This document shows, piece after piece, positions 56,101 through 64,000 of a stretch of DNA of 64,000 nucleotides (position 1 is the stretch's first letter; each line of letters begins with the position of its first letter). The stretch is from Romboutsia sedimentorum (GTDB lineage: Bacteria > Bacillota > Clostridia > Peptostreptococcales > Peptostreptococcaceae): NCBI RefSeq assembly GCF_030131845.1, contig NZ_JASKYM010000001.1, positions 248,001-312,000 on the forward strand, read 5' to 3'. Made by a program: the position numbers and the translations under genes. The notes beneath the pieces were generated by a model. That model had not been told where the DNA came from. It ran no database searches and saw only the letters and a list, made by a program, of their open reading frames with translations.

Positions 56101-58367
56101 CCTAAATTTATAAGCTTCATTTTTATCTTTGATTTACATAAATTTCTAAATAAATATGTAAAATGATCTATGAATTCATCCAATTTTTCTCTTGTAAGCT
56201 TAGATACATAATCTCTAGATCCTTTATATCTACTCATTTTATGGTCAACATAATATGTCCACTCTGGTGAGTGATTTTGGTCTACCACTTTATATAAACT
56301 ATGTCTTTCTTTATATATATATGGCATTAAATATCTAGAACTTAAAAGCTTAAGTATGCTTTCTTCTACTTCTTCTTCTTCTATAGTTTTATTTACCATA
56401 AGTTGATATGCTACATTTATAGGATGTAATGGAGTCAAAACTATTTCTTTATCTCCATCTAATCTATATATTGTACCTAGTTTACCTATATTACGTTGTT
56501 GTTTTGACAATACTTCTTCATTTTGTATATTTGAAAATACATTTAATATGCTATTTAAGTAATCTTTAGATATATTAATTAAATCTATATCATAATAGGC
56601 TAAGCTTGGAAGTAAGTTATTTACTTTATAATAATTTATAAGATTTTCATATGCTTCCTGTACTTTTTCATCTATATCAATTTGCACTTTTTCAAAGTTA
56701 TCTGCTACTACTGTATGGTGCATTGCTTTGTTTTCTATTATGATATTTTCTACTTCTAAATTTTCCTTAAAATCTTCTTTTGCAAAATATTCGCTAGTTC
56801 CTTGTGCAATTTTATTATTGCTTAGATATTTGAAACTTTCTTGATTTTCTCTTTTCAATTTCCATATTTTCATACCACTTATAATTGTTGGTCTCTCTTT
56901 TTCTTCTTCTTTAGCTATAGATATAATAGAATCATTATAATTTATATCTACTCTTACAAAATCTAAATCATCTTCCATTTCTACATCAAATAATAATTCC
57001 ATTTTTTCATCCATATCAAGTATCACAGAATTTTCTAACTCTGTAATATTTTCTTTACATTCTATACTACCTTTTGGATTTATTATTATTTTATTATCAT
57101 CTGTATTGCTAACTAACATTTTTACTTTAGTTTTTATAACTACTTCATAGTTAGTTTTTATCTTATCTAGTATATTTTCATTGCATGATACTATGCAAAC
57201 TTTAAAATCATATTTCACTTTGCCATCATTATATACAATTTTTGCAAATGTTGTTTCTTTTATATTAACATCTATTCTAATTTGAGCTTTTGTTGACCTT
57301 CCACTTGCATTAACATTAACAAATGAAGATGTTTTTTTATCAAGCTTAAAGTCTACTTTTTTTATATTTATATCAAACGCTATTTCAAAATTCACAGTGT
57401 CTAATTTATTATTATTAAATATTATTATATTTCTTTTTCTAGATTTAGCTTTACTATCTCCTTCTGCTCTGTCCCATATAGTTAGTGGGTCTAAAGGAAC
57501 TATATCCTCCAACAGAACTATCTTTTCTCCTCTTTTTCTCTCTTGCGACAATTTAATTTCTTTATATTCAACATCTTTCCAGTCATCTACTTTTAAAAGA
57601 TCTATCCCTTTCGCATCAAAATCCTTATCAAGTTCTATTTCTGGACTTCCATACTTATGTATAGAGTCTACCTTAGAAAACATATTTGCATTTTCATTTA
57701 GTCTCTCTTTTATCATTTTAGGTGTTTTATCTTCTAATAAGTTTTCATCATAAAAAATCCCAAACTCGCTATAATCTTCTTTACTAAGTTCACCTTTATT
57801 TAATACCTTTAATATATTAGCATATTGGAATATAGATGAATGATCTTCTAATATACTATCATTCATTTTATTAAGTGCGAAATCAAGTATATATCTCTCT
57901 TCTTCTTTTATATTACTCTCGCTTAGGTTCTTTTTTATATCTTTAACTAAACTTTTAGTGTGAAGTGGCATACCTTCTTTTTGAAAACTTTCAGTACCTT
58001 TGATTAAGCTATCTAAAGTTGTATTATGAATAAATAATATTGCACTATCTTTAAACTCTACGCTACTTTCATCCCCAACTAAATTTCTAAGCCTAATTAA
58101 AAAGTCATCCGTTGTATCTTCATTAGTTGCTGCCACTACTACTTCAGTTCCATTTATATCAATACTAAAAGTTTCATACTTAGATCCATTTACAGTATTA
58201 TATATAAATTTTTTACTTTTACTCTCTACTTGTAGAGCATTGTACATATTTTTTACTTCTTCTTCTTTTTCAAATTGTATATTAAATTTATCTCCACTTT
58301 TAACATTCCTATATTCAAGATACTTAACTACATTTTTTGATAAGTAACTATAAAATTGATTTAACAT
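53196..58367 (-). CDS. dptH: Phosphorothioation-dependent restriction ATPase DptH
   Basis: About 1723 residues from ATG 58367 (GGGG nine bases upstream); GTG 58388 is an alternative, both inside the end of dptG. The C-terminal part is a HerA/FtsK-like motor: Walker A GTMGTGKTQFTKSL near residue 1350, MLIFDYKGDY, and Walker B KLVLVDEADNFL, followed by ILSTQLLSHFATSENE. The N-terminal two thirds are large and unrecognised apart from family resemblance. DptFGH attack DNA lacking the Dnd sulfur mark. It is last in the dptF-dptG-dptH operon. Confidence 0.95.
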   Translation of the reverse strand: MLNQFYSYLSKNVVKYLEYRNVKSGDKFNIQFEKEEEVKNMYNALQVESKSKKFIYNTVNGSKYETFSIDINGTEVVVAATNEDTTDDFLIRLRNLVGDESSVEFKDSAILFIHNTTLDSLIKGTESFQKEGMPLHTKSLVKDIKKNLSESNIKEEERYILDFALNKMNDSILEDHSSIFQYANILKVLNKGELSKEDYSEFGIFYDENLLEDKTPKMIKERLNENANMFSKVDSIHKYGSPEIELDKDFDAKGIDLLKVDDWKDVEYKEIKLSQERKRGEKIVLLEDIVPLDPLTIWDRAEGDSKAKSRKRNIIIFNNNKLDTVNFEIAFDINIKKVDFKLDKKTSSFVNVNASGRSTKAQIRIDVNIKETTFAKIVYNDGKVKYDFKVCIVSCNENILDKIKTNYEVVIKTKVKMLVSNTDDNKIIINPKGSIECKENITELENSVILDMDEKMELLFDVEMEDDLDFVRVDINYNDSIISIAKEEEKERPTIISGMKIWKLKRENQESFKYLSNNKIAQGTSEYFAKEDFKENLEVENIIIENKAMHHTVVADNFEKVQIDIDEKVQEAYENLINYYKVNNLLPSLAYYDIDLINISKDYLNSILNVFSNIQNEEVLSKQQRNIGKLGTIYRLDGDKEIVLTPLHPINVAYQLMVNKTIEEEEVEESILKLLSSRYLMPYIYKERHSLYKVVDQNHSPEWTYYVDHKMSRYKGSRDYVSKLTREKLDEFIDHFTYLFRNLCKSKIKMKLINLGDCKEALLGIFDYYTRKLNKGEDINNLISLDVYIYGDKNTINAFEEIAFYNSIEDIKNQFNINLKADNYSEEDILNLFRDNVKFYKKDKNEETYEYSHLTFYEMDQDVSITSSSMDDINTGIALNGLLSGVPSMYLKDTYRTGFGSKFANKNQNDLVGVTMKFNSLTKSIGTEDPYSDSLSVTTSIGEKNKLFLNKVYDTSQWVTFIDPKVDLNFFKNDENAKDLLIIHYSDQYTTSSGYDAITVTRRSKQYQVIVEEFLSSKGVEPKEDTVAMLINYFNAINGDWLLRLISSKSQFPREKLSILSAIKISLAYFYHKDITWIPISLEEVLRVSGGAGLKQSNGLFTVKNLTGTTDSYSDDLLLVGIENKDEKVKVHFYPVEVKIGENSEAVIQKAVEQAKKTRNLIEDNLIASDEDSKKFTKLMYRNFMMQLVMVSAEKMKLYNIWNEQNWDGIINSDVRTKLLNDDYEISSDLDKYIGRGSVISFKKNAFFNKGLEKRDEITILELSEQEGYNNIVKDLEAIKEKYIKGHSDFDVNEMLINKYGEYETINIQTEPVKPKITNGQNEGIYTQPQEVAVDIVAEAQPDDRPMQIMFGNRKDNDRPLMWYPTDTEQTLHTNTGIIGTMGTGKTQFTKSLITQMYREQKYNVDGKPLGMLIFDYKGDYIDEEFVSATNANVCQIFHLPYNPLALLIPEKPKPLLPLHTANMLKETISNAFNLGIKQQTLLRDVIMEAYELKGIKKANMNTWDRPAPTINDVCSIYFNREDVKEDSLYAALKNLYEFEIFEPDTLETKNLFQIVDGVTVINLSGYDEAIQNLVVAITLDIFYTQMLVAGESKQENGYRQLNKLVLVDEADNFLSKNFISIKKILKEGRMFGVGTILSTQLLSHFATSENEYQNYILTWIIHNVSDLNNKDVRYIFNTQSKGEEDSIYNKIKSLAKHESLVKIPKENAPIYIKDKAFWELNK

Positions 58368-59760
58368 ATTGTGCATCCCCACTATCACTCTTCTTTTCTA
58401 TAATATTTAATTTTTCAAATAAATCCACTATCTTACTTTGAGAATCTCTATCAAAGTAAATTCCTCTTTTTTTATATTCTTCAAATAAGTCTTTTAATTT
58501 TATTTTTTCTTTGTCCTTTATACATAACTTAGTTATAAATAATAATCTTTCTTGAGTTATATTAAGTGCATACCCTAGCGATCCTCGTCTTCTTAGAAAA
58601 TTAGATTTACAATATTCTTCAAACCAATTTCTGTATGCTGTATATCTTGGCAGTCTACCACCCTTTATAAATTGGTAATCTATACATTTGAACAAATCAT
58701 ATATTTCTTGTTTCATAGGATCATCACTATATTTTTCTACTTGTTTAAATTCGTCCCATTTAACATCTATTATTACTTTTTTATATTGAGACTTTATAGA
58801 TTTCAAACTATCTGTAAATTCTAGTTTTTCTTCATTTGATAATTGATCTATCATTTGATTAATATCAATATAATCATATCTACTATCTTTTATATTATTA
58901 ATATTTAAAATTTCTAATGTATTAGCATGACTAAATAGAGATTTTAAGTTACTTTCTAACATCTTCCATCCTAATATATAACTACTTCTAGATTTTGACG
59001 TTGCTTCCCAATCTAAATTAAAATAAATTTCCTCTGTTGACTCTCTATTTGAATCAAAAAATCTAGATAGTTTTATTGATAATTGAGAAACATAAAAGAA
59101 ATAATAATATTCTAATAAACTTTGAAATTCATTAGTAAATAATTCTGGATCATTTAATATAAACTCTAAATCTATTTTGAATAATTTAGATACATTACTA
59201 CAAATACATTTGTAGTTTTGCAAGTACTCCTTATCATTTTTAAGTTCTGGAAGATTATTTAGTATTAAAAGTTCCATTACATTATCTGGCTTATAATCAA
59301 AACATTGGTTTATCTTTTCCTTTATTTCCTTGCCGTCTTCATTATTTAATAATACATCATATAAAAATATAGCTAACGTTGAATTATAATCACTTTTAGG
59401 CATATTTATATAATTTAAAAGCTTAGGGTGGAATGTATTCATATTGTCATTTTCATCAAAAAATATATTTTTTATTAATCCTTTTAATACAATTTTATCG
59501 CTAGAATTTGACTCTACATCTTTTATAAAAATATCTATATCTTTTAAATTTACTTCTTCATTGTTTAGCTTTTTATTGTATATTAATCTACAAAATTCTC
59601 CTATACACGAATTAAAACTTTCAATTTGCTCTTTATGCTTTTTTTCATATTTAGTTGTATATGGAAGTATTTTTATATTTTTTGCTGTACTATGTTTTAC
59701 TGAATTATTGTCTATACCATAATCTTTTTTGAATTTTTGCTCATCTATAATAAATTGCAC
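58348..59760 (-). CDS. dptG: Phosphorothioation-dependent restriction protein DptG
   Basis: 470 residues, GTG start two bases after the dptF stop (GAGGTG site within the dptF end). No catalytic motif is obvious; it is mostly helical, with long Leu/Ile-Lys patterns and a C-terminal winged-helix-like end (RRGSLGYALNITQERLLFITKL, in part). The family is an obligate partner of DptF and DptH. It overlaps dptH, so the three are co-translated. Confidence 0.9.
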   Translation of the reverse strand: MQFIIDEQKFKKDYGIDNNSVKHSTAKNIKILPYTTKYEKKHKEQIESFNSCIGEFCRLIYNKKLNNEEVNLKDIDIFIKDVESNSSDKIVLKGLIKNIFFDENDNMNTFHPKLLNYINMPKSDYNSTLAIFLYDVLLNNEDGKEIKEKINQCFDYKPDNVMELLILNNLPELKNDKEYLQNYKCICSNVSKLFKIDLEFILNDPELFTNEFQSLLEYYYFFYVSQLSIKLSRFFDSNRESTEEIYFNLDWEATSKSRSSYILGWKMLESNLKSLFSHANTLEILNINNIKDSRYDYIDINQMIDQLSNEEKLEFTDSLKSIKSQYKKVIIDVKWDEFKQVEKYSDDPMKQEIYDLFKCIDYQFIKGGRLPRYTAYRNWFEEYCKSNFLRRRGSLGYALNITQERLLFITKLCIKDKEKIKLKDLFEEYKKRGIYFDRDSQSKIVDLFEKLNIIEKKSDSGDAQYVKSIL

Positions 59761-59762
59761 AC

Positions 59763-61556
59763 CTACACCTCATTTGTATTTTTAAATTCAAAGATATCAA
59801 AATCTTTATTGTAAACTAACTTATAATTAGATGTACTCGAACCTAATTTATCTTCTATATATACTTCTTTATTTTGATTTCCTAGTTTTTGAATTTTATT
59901 TATAAATTCAACAAAGTTTATATAATTATACTTATCATTTTTGTTAGGTCTATATCCGTCCTTTACTCTCATTAGGAGTTCATATAAATTAAAGTCTATA
60001 TCTATTTTATATCGCTTTCCTTTTTCATCGTTTTTATATCCTAATATTAAGCTAGGAGTAAATTTAAATAGTTCATCATTTAAGTCGCTTTTTAGGTTAC
60101 TTATGTCTGCTGATATATTTATGCTTTGACTCACTTTATATCTCATTTGATTTCTACCTACTGATATATTTATTCTTCCATCTATGGCTTCACCATTCCA
60201 ATTGTATATAGCTTCTTGAACATCTTTATATAAATTAGTAAGTTTTCTTATATCACCTTTATTCCAACTGTATAGCGATTTCATGTAACTAATATATGTT
60301 TTATCATCTAAATCTAATTCATCTTCTGAAATAAATATATGAAGCCTTATGAACATATTTATAAGTTCATCTTTTAATATTTGTTTTTCTGTTTTAGTTT
60401 TTAATTTATTAATTTCACCTTCTATTACTTCGCTTTTACTCATCAATAAATCTAAGTAACTATCTCCTGATAACTGTAAGTATGTTTTAAATATACCTGA
60501 CATATCTTCAGTTATATTAAGCTTAATAATAACATTGTCTAAATTTTCTGACGTTGAATTTATAGGGTCTATTTTATTTATTGAATATAAAATTTGAGAT
60601 AATTCTTTGTGATTGTATAAGTTAGATACAAACATACATTCTATAAATTCTTCGCAACTAATTTTTTGTATATATTCATTTAATTCTTCATTATTCTTAT
60701 TATCTAATTTAGTATTAACTATGAAATCATATACAAAATTTAAAATAGACCTTGTTGAGACTATTAATTTATCTTTAACTACTGATTCTACTAATATATC
60801 AACTAATTTTGTTCTTACAGATTCCTTCATCAACATTTCATAATTTATTTTAATAGGACATTTGTAGCTATTGTCACAAATACTACAATTGTTTTTATAA
60901 CTATTTATAAAAATATTTTGGTTATCATCTTGTGTTATTTTATTTATTATCTCTTCTACATACTGAGATTTAGGTTTATCTTCTTTTAATGAATAGATGT
61001 GATAATCACTAAAGTTAATAAATTGGAAATTAGAATTTTCATTATATGAATTGTCTGATACATCTATATTCAGTATTCCTTTTTCTTCTACATATTTTTT
61101 TAAATCACTATACATATCCTTATATTTTGAGTCTATAAAATTACTAAGTGCCCCTAAATTTATAGCTAATATAAACCTCTTATTTGAATTTCCAACATTA
61201 TCATCATTAAATTTTTCTAGCACATCATTTAATGTATCTATAGAAGTGTTTCCTGGTTCGAAACTTTCTGTAGCATCATTATGTATTTCAAATTTTGACA
61301 TCATTTCAGGATACTTACTTTTAAAATATGATATCAAATGAGATTTACCATCTCCAACTCCACCACATACTAATATTAATTTTGAATTATTTGATTTGCT
61401 TGATTCATTTATAATATTAAAAAGTTCATCTTCTACATTTCTTTTTACATGCATGTATTTTTTAAATTCACTAAAGCTTGTAATATTTTCTACAGCTTCT
61501 TTTGACGATTCTTTAAGTTTTTTTAATTCGTCTATTAAACAGTTATTGTTTATCAT
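59763..61556 (-). CDS. dptF: Phosphorothioation-dependent restriction ATPase DptF
   Basis: 597 residues from ATG 61556 (AAGGAG upstream; an earlier frame start adds 11 unsupported residues). P-loop LILVCGGVGDGKSHLISYFK near residue 60. A four-cysteine segment NNCSICDNSYKCPI suggests a metal site. It opens the dptFGH operon, whose products restrict DNA without phosphorothioate marks together with host DndCDE modification. Confidence 0.93.
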   Translation of the reverse strand: MINNNCLIDELKKLKESSKEAVENITSFSEFKKYMHVKRNVEDELFNIINESSKSNNSKLILVCGGVGDGKSHLISYFKSKYPEMMSKFEIHNDATESFEPGNTSIDTLNDVLEKFNDDNVGNSNKRFILAINLGALSNFIDSKYKDMYSDLKKYVEEKGILNIDVSDNSYNENSNFQFINFSDYHIYSLKEDKPKSQYVEEIINKITQDDNQNIFINSYKNNCSICDNSYKCPIKINYEMLMKESVRTKLVDILVESVVKDKLIVSTRSILNFVYDFIVNTKLDNKNNEELNEYIQKISCEEFIECMFVSNLYNHKELSQILYSINKIDPINSTSENLDNVIIKLNITEDMSGIFKTYLQLSGDSYLDLLMSKSEVIEGEINKLKTKTEKQILKDELINMFIRLHIFISEDELDLDDKTYISYMKSLYSWNKGDIRKLTNLYKDVQEAIYNWNGEAIDGRINISVGRNQMRYKVSQSINISADISNLKSDLNDELFKFTPSLILGYKNDEKGKRYKIDIDFNLYELLMRVKDGYRPNKNDKYNYINFVEFINKIQKLGNQNKEVYIEDKLGSSTSNYKLVYNKDFDIFEFKNTNEV

Positions 61557-62043
61557 AATAATGGAAACTCCTTTTATATATACTAACACCCTACCTATTA
61601 TCTATTATAATGGGTATTTAACTCTTTGAGATCCCTTTATAACTAAATTTATCCTATATATGTTAAAATGTGGATATTCACTGCAGTATTTTAATTTTGT
61701 ATCCATACATTTTTTTGTATTAAGTTAAAATTATACCTCATATAAAATATTGTATGGTTGTTTTTTATAATTCAGATTATTTATTTAAATGCACAAAAAA
61801 ACTCATTACGATTAATTTATGATAAAGTGTAGTTTTCACACAAACACAATCATAATAAATTAATCATAATAAGTCATACACGCTTTAACATAAAAGAAGT
61901 AGAAACTATGCTGAAATATCTATCGTAAGGAATATCAATAAAATAATATGCGTGTTTATAAAGCATAAATAGTTTATATATTTACTTTAGTAACATTATT
62001 ACTAATATGTTCTAAAAATTTATTAAAATCGTTCCCTTATATA
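61557..62043. other. Intergenic region between dptF and fic with an inverted repeat
   Basis: 487 bases without an ORF or RNA gene that I can support. An inverted repeat ATTAATTTATGAT (61811-61823) and ATCATAATAAATTAAT (61849-61864) encloses 25 bases including AGTGTAGTTTTCACAC. It may be a regulatory site for dptF or a remnant end of a mobile element. Confidence 0.5.
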
Positions 62044-63120
62044 TTAATACATTTCTGTACCTATAAATACTTTATAGATCCTATCGTATCTATACTCTTT
62101 TTTGCGATCTTTTGATATATCAACTAAGATACCTAAGTCTATTAATTGACTTACAATCCTAGCAATAGTACTTGGCGCTAAATCAGTTTGTTCCTCAATG
62201 TACTTCTTTGTAAAGACAACTTTATTCATCATTAGTGGGAATACAGTGTGTATTGAACCACCCTTTATACTTTTAATTTTCTCAGTGTCTTCTTTATAAA
62301 TATTTTTAATTATTTCTAGTTTTCTTATATAGTTGCTACATTGGTCAATAGTACACTGCATAAAGAAACTTATGAAAGATTCTAAATTACCTCTTCTAGT
62401 GTTCATTAATGCTCTTTGGTATCCTAATTTATTTACTTCTATTATTTCTGATAGATAAAGCATCGGTCTATCACCGCTTAGGTATGCCATTTGTATAGGT
62501 ATTAACGCTCTTCCTAATCTACCATTACCATCTTTGTAAGGATGTATTGTTTCAAACTGTGCATGAGCTATTGCCACATTAACCAATACTGGGTCTATAT
62601 AAGCATCATTCATATACTCATATAAATTAATTAAATCTTCAATTACATCATCTGGGCTTGGTGGTATAAATGTAGCTTGCTCTATACTAGCACCTCTAGG
62701 TCCTATCCAGTTTTGAGCATCTCTTATTTTTCCTGGTGATTTTGTAGACCCTCTACCACTATTTAAAATTATCCTATGCATCTCATTGACAAGATTCATA
62801 GTTATGCCCCTTTCTTTAATAGCTTCATATGCGTACTCTATTGATTTTGTTAGATTTTTAATCTCTAAACTATCATCATTTTCCTCTATTATATCTAGTG
62901 AGAAAATATCTTCATATGAAACTTGAGTACCTTCAATCTGTGTAGATTTATAACTATCACTCTTTAAAACTGACTTTAAAAACAGTTCTGCTTCAAACTC
63001 CAATGTATTTAAAATAGCTTTATATTCTCCATATTTTGCAGAAGCTTCTCCAAGTAATATCATTAAATCTTTATCTATTTTGTACCCTGTAGGTAATTTT
63101 ACAACTTTATACGGTTCCAT
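62044..63120 (-). CDS. Fic-domain protein (class II, with C-terminal winged helix)
   Basis: 358 residues. Fic motif HPYKDGNGRLGR near residue 200 has the catalytic His, the Asp and the anion-binding GNGR. An N-terminal inhibitory motif is present (STQIEG, S/T-xxx-E-G/N), so the protein is self-inhibited. The C-terminal part (DLAPSTIARIVSQLIDLGIL) is a winged helix, common in the Fic/DUF4172-like group. It probably AMPylates a protein target. GGAGTG lies before the ATG. It borders the defence island but has no operon link to it. Confidence 0.92.
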   Translation of the reverse strand: MEPYKVVKLPTGYKIDKDLMILLGEASAKYGEYKAILNTLEFEAELFLKSVLKSDSYKSTQIEGTQVSYEDIFSLDIIEENDDSLEIKNLTKSIEYAYEAIKERGITMNLVNEMHRIILNSGRGSTKSPGKIRDAQNWIGPRGASIEQATFIPPSPDDVIEDLINLYEYMNDAYIDPVLVNVAIAHAQFETIHPYKDGNGRLGRALIPIQMAYLSGDRPMLYLSEIIEVNKLGYQRALMNTRRGNLESFISFFMQCTIDQCSNYIRKLEIIKNIYKEDTEKIKSIKGGSIHTVFPLMMNKVVFTKKYIEEQTDLAPSTIARIVSQLIDLGILVDISKDRKKEYRYDRIYKVFIGTEMY

Positions 63121-63366
63121 AAAAAATCACTCCAATCTATTTATAAGTATATTATACATCAAAATAAGATTATTTTTACTTATTTTTATATATTATTGAC
63201 TTTTAAATTTTAAATAAGCAAGTTTTAAATTTGTTTTTCTATAAAAACGAATTTTAAAACTGTATAATATATTGTTTTTTGTGAAAATTAAACAAGCAGG
63301 GTATCCACCTTGCTATTTACATCATTTATAATGCTAAATGGATTTACGCTTCCAGGTGAATCAAAT

Positions 63367-63434
63367 AAAAACCCCCTTATCTTAGTCACAATAATCACCA
63401 CTAGCGATTTGTGTGCCTACTATAAGAGGGTTTT
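63367..63434 (-). terminator. Terminator of the UlaA-type gene
   Basis: AAAACCCCCTTAT (63367-63379 or so) pairs with ATAAGAGGGTTTT (63422-63434) around a long loop. On the minus strand it is followed by TTTATTTGATTC. The remainder of 63121-63452 holds a smaller hairpin (AGCAGG...CCTTGCT near 63294) and no ORF. Confidence 0.65.
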
Positions 63435-63452
63435 AGTATAAATTATATAGTT

Positions 63453-64000
63453 TTAAGCAACTTTACTTGCATCTTCTTTATTTTTCTTATTAGAACTTAT
63501 ACTTAGACCTATTAGTACTGCTAATATACCAACAAGTACAGCTGTAAGACCCATTCCACCTACAAACTCTTGTACCTTACCTAGGAATATACCAGCTACA
63601 CCAAAATCGCCATCTGAGAATGTTGAGTTTGCTATACCTAAGTTACCAAGTACAGGAAGCAATGCTACTGGTAATAATGATATTATTATACCATTTAAAA
63701 ATGAACCTATTATCGCTCCTCTTCTACCACCAGTTGAGTTTGCAAATACTGCTGATGTAGCTCCTGTGAAGAAGTGAGGTACTACACCTGGTATTATTAT
63801 AGTAAGTCCCATAACTCCAAGTGCTAACATTGAAACTATACCACCAACAAATGAACTTATAAATCCTATTAAAACTGCATTTGGAGCATAAGGAAATACT
63901 ATTGGACAGTCTAGTGCTGGTTTTGAATTAGGTACTAACTTTGTAGCTATACCTTTAAATGCAGGTACTATTTCATTTAAAACTAATCTAACACCATTTT
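63453..64000 (-). CDS. PTS IIC component, UlaA/SgaT type (N-terminal part beyond window)
   Basis: C-terminal ~182 residues; the frame is open to the window edge (NGVRLVLNEIVPAFKGIATKLVP, in part, then CPIVFPYAPNAVLIGF), so ATG 63830 is internal. The text SFVGGIVSMLALG, VPHFFTGATSAVFANSTGGRRGAIIG (in parts) and LPVLGNLGIANSTFSD match ascorbate-type PTS IIC permeases, which carry and phosphorylate L-ascorbate or related sugar acids. It ends in a Lys-rich tail (SSNKKNKEDASKVA). The PTS IIA/IIB partners must lie beyond the window. Confidence 0.88.
   Translation of the reverse strand, partial: NGVRLVLNEIVPAFKGIATKLVPNSKPALDCPIVFPYAPNAVLIGFISSFVGGIVSMLALGVMGLTIIIPGVVPHFFTGATSAVFANSTGGRRGAIIGSFLNGIIISLLPVALLPVLGNLGIANSTFSDGDFGVAGIFLGKVQEFVGGMGLTAVLVGILAVLIGLSISSNKKNKEDASKVA

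Overview
The window looks like chromosomal DNA from a low-GC, spore-forming anaerobic Firmicute, most likely Peptostreptococcaceae (relatives of Paraclostridium, Terrisporobacter, Intestinibacter or Clostridioides). The reasons are the AT-rich sequence, strong purine Shine-Dalgarno sites, a complete lysine-to-butyrate fermentation locus, reverse rubrerythrin, a spore photoproduct lyase-family enzyme and selenocysteine use. No rRNA, tRNA or CRISPR array was seen. The species cannot be fixed from the sequence alone.

Layout. 1-5.2 kb: 3' end of an SstT-type symporter, two small envelope proteins, a TetR/DHA2-efflux pair with a helically phased AGTACT array upstream, and an alpha/beta hydrolase broken by one TAA. 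5.3-11.2 kb (minus strand): an operon in which four genes (MerB-like lyase, ABC permease, a membrane-anchored substrate-binding-like protein, a thioredoxin-like protein) each contain one in-frame UGA. Each UGA lies in a conserved context and is followed 18-24 nt later by a hairpin with a G-bearing apical loop, so they are read here as selenocysteine. From memory this matches the system named SAO (selenocysteine-assisted organometal; genes sao) in NCBI family nomenclature. It is the most striking content of the window. 11.2-21 kb: AEC transporter, glycerophosphodiesterase, an HPr-like protein, a candidate small RNA, a YczE-like membrane protein, an SPL-family radical SAM enzyme lacking the usual H-donor cysteine, a lipoprotein, a ribbon-helix-helix protein, and a ribose locus (rbsR, MIP channel, rbsK, rbsD).

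21-25 kb: a secreted protein with four near-identical SH3 repeats and a plus-strand catalase-peroxidase katG. 25-44 kb (minus strand): a contiguous lysine fermentation locus. Transcription order is LysR regulator, thl, crt, hbd, acyl-CoA dehydrogenase, etfB, etfA, kal, kce, CoA-transferase alpha and beta, kdd, kamA, kamB, kamC, kamD, kamE and an NhaC-type transporter. Together these take L-lysine through 3,6- and 3,5-diaminohexanoate, 3-keto-5-aminohexanoate and 3-aminobutyryl-CoA to crotonyl-CoA and then butyryl-CoA, acetoacetate and acetyl-CoA.

44-47 kb: reverse rubrerythrin, a HIT protein without a canonical start, and an IS200/IS605-type tnpB element next to it. 47-61.6 kb: a DNA phosphorothioation defence island, with dndCDE on the plus strand, then an AIPR-family gene and the restriction genes dptF-dptG-dptH on the minus strand; no dndB or dndA is present here. 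62-64 kb: a Fic protein and the 3' end of an UlaA-type PTS IIC gene that runs off the window.
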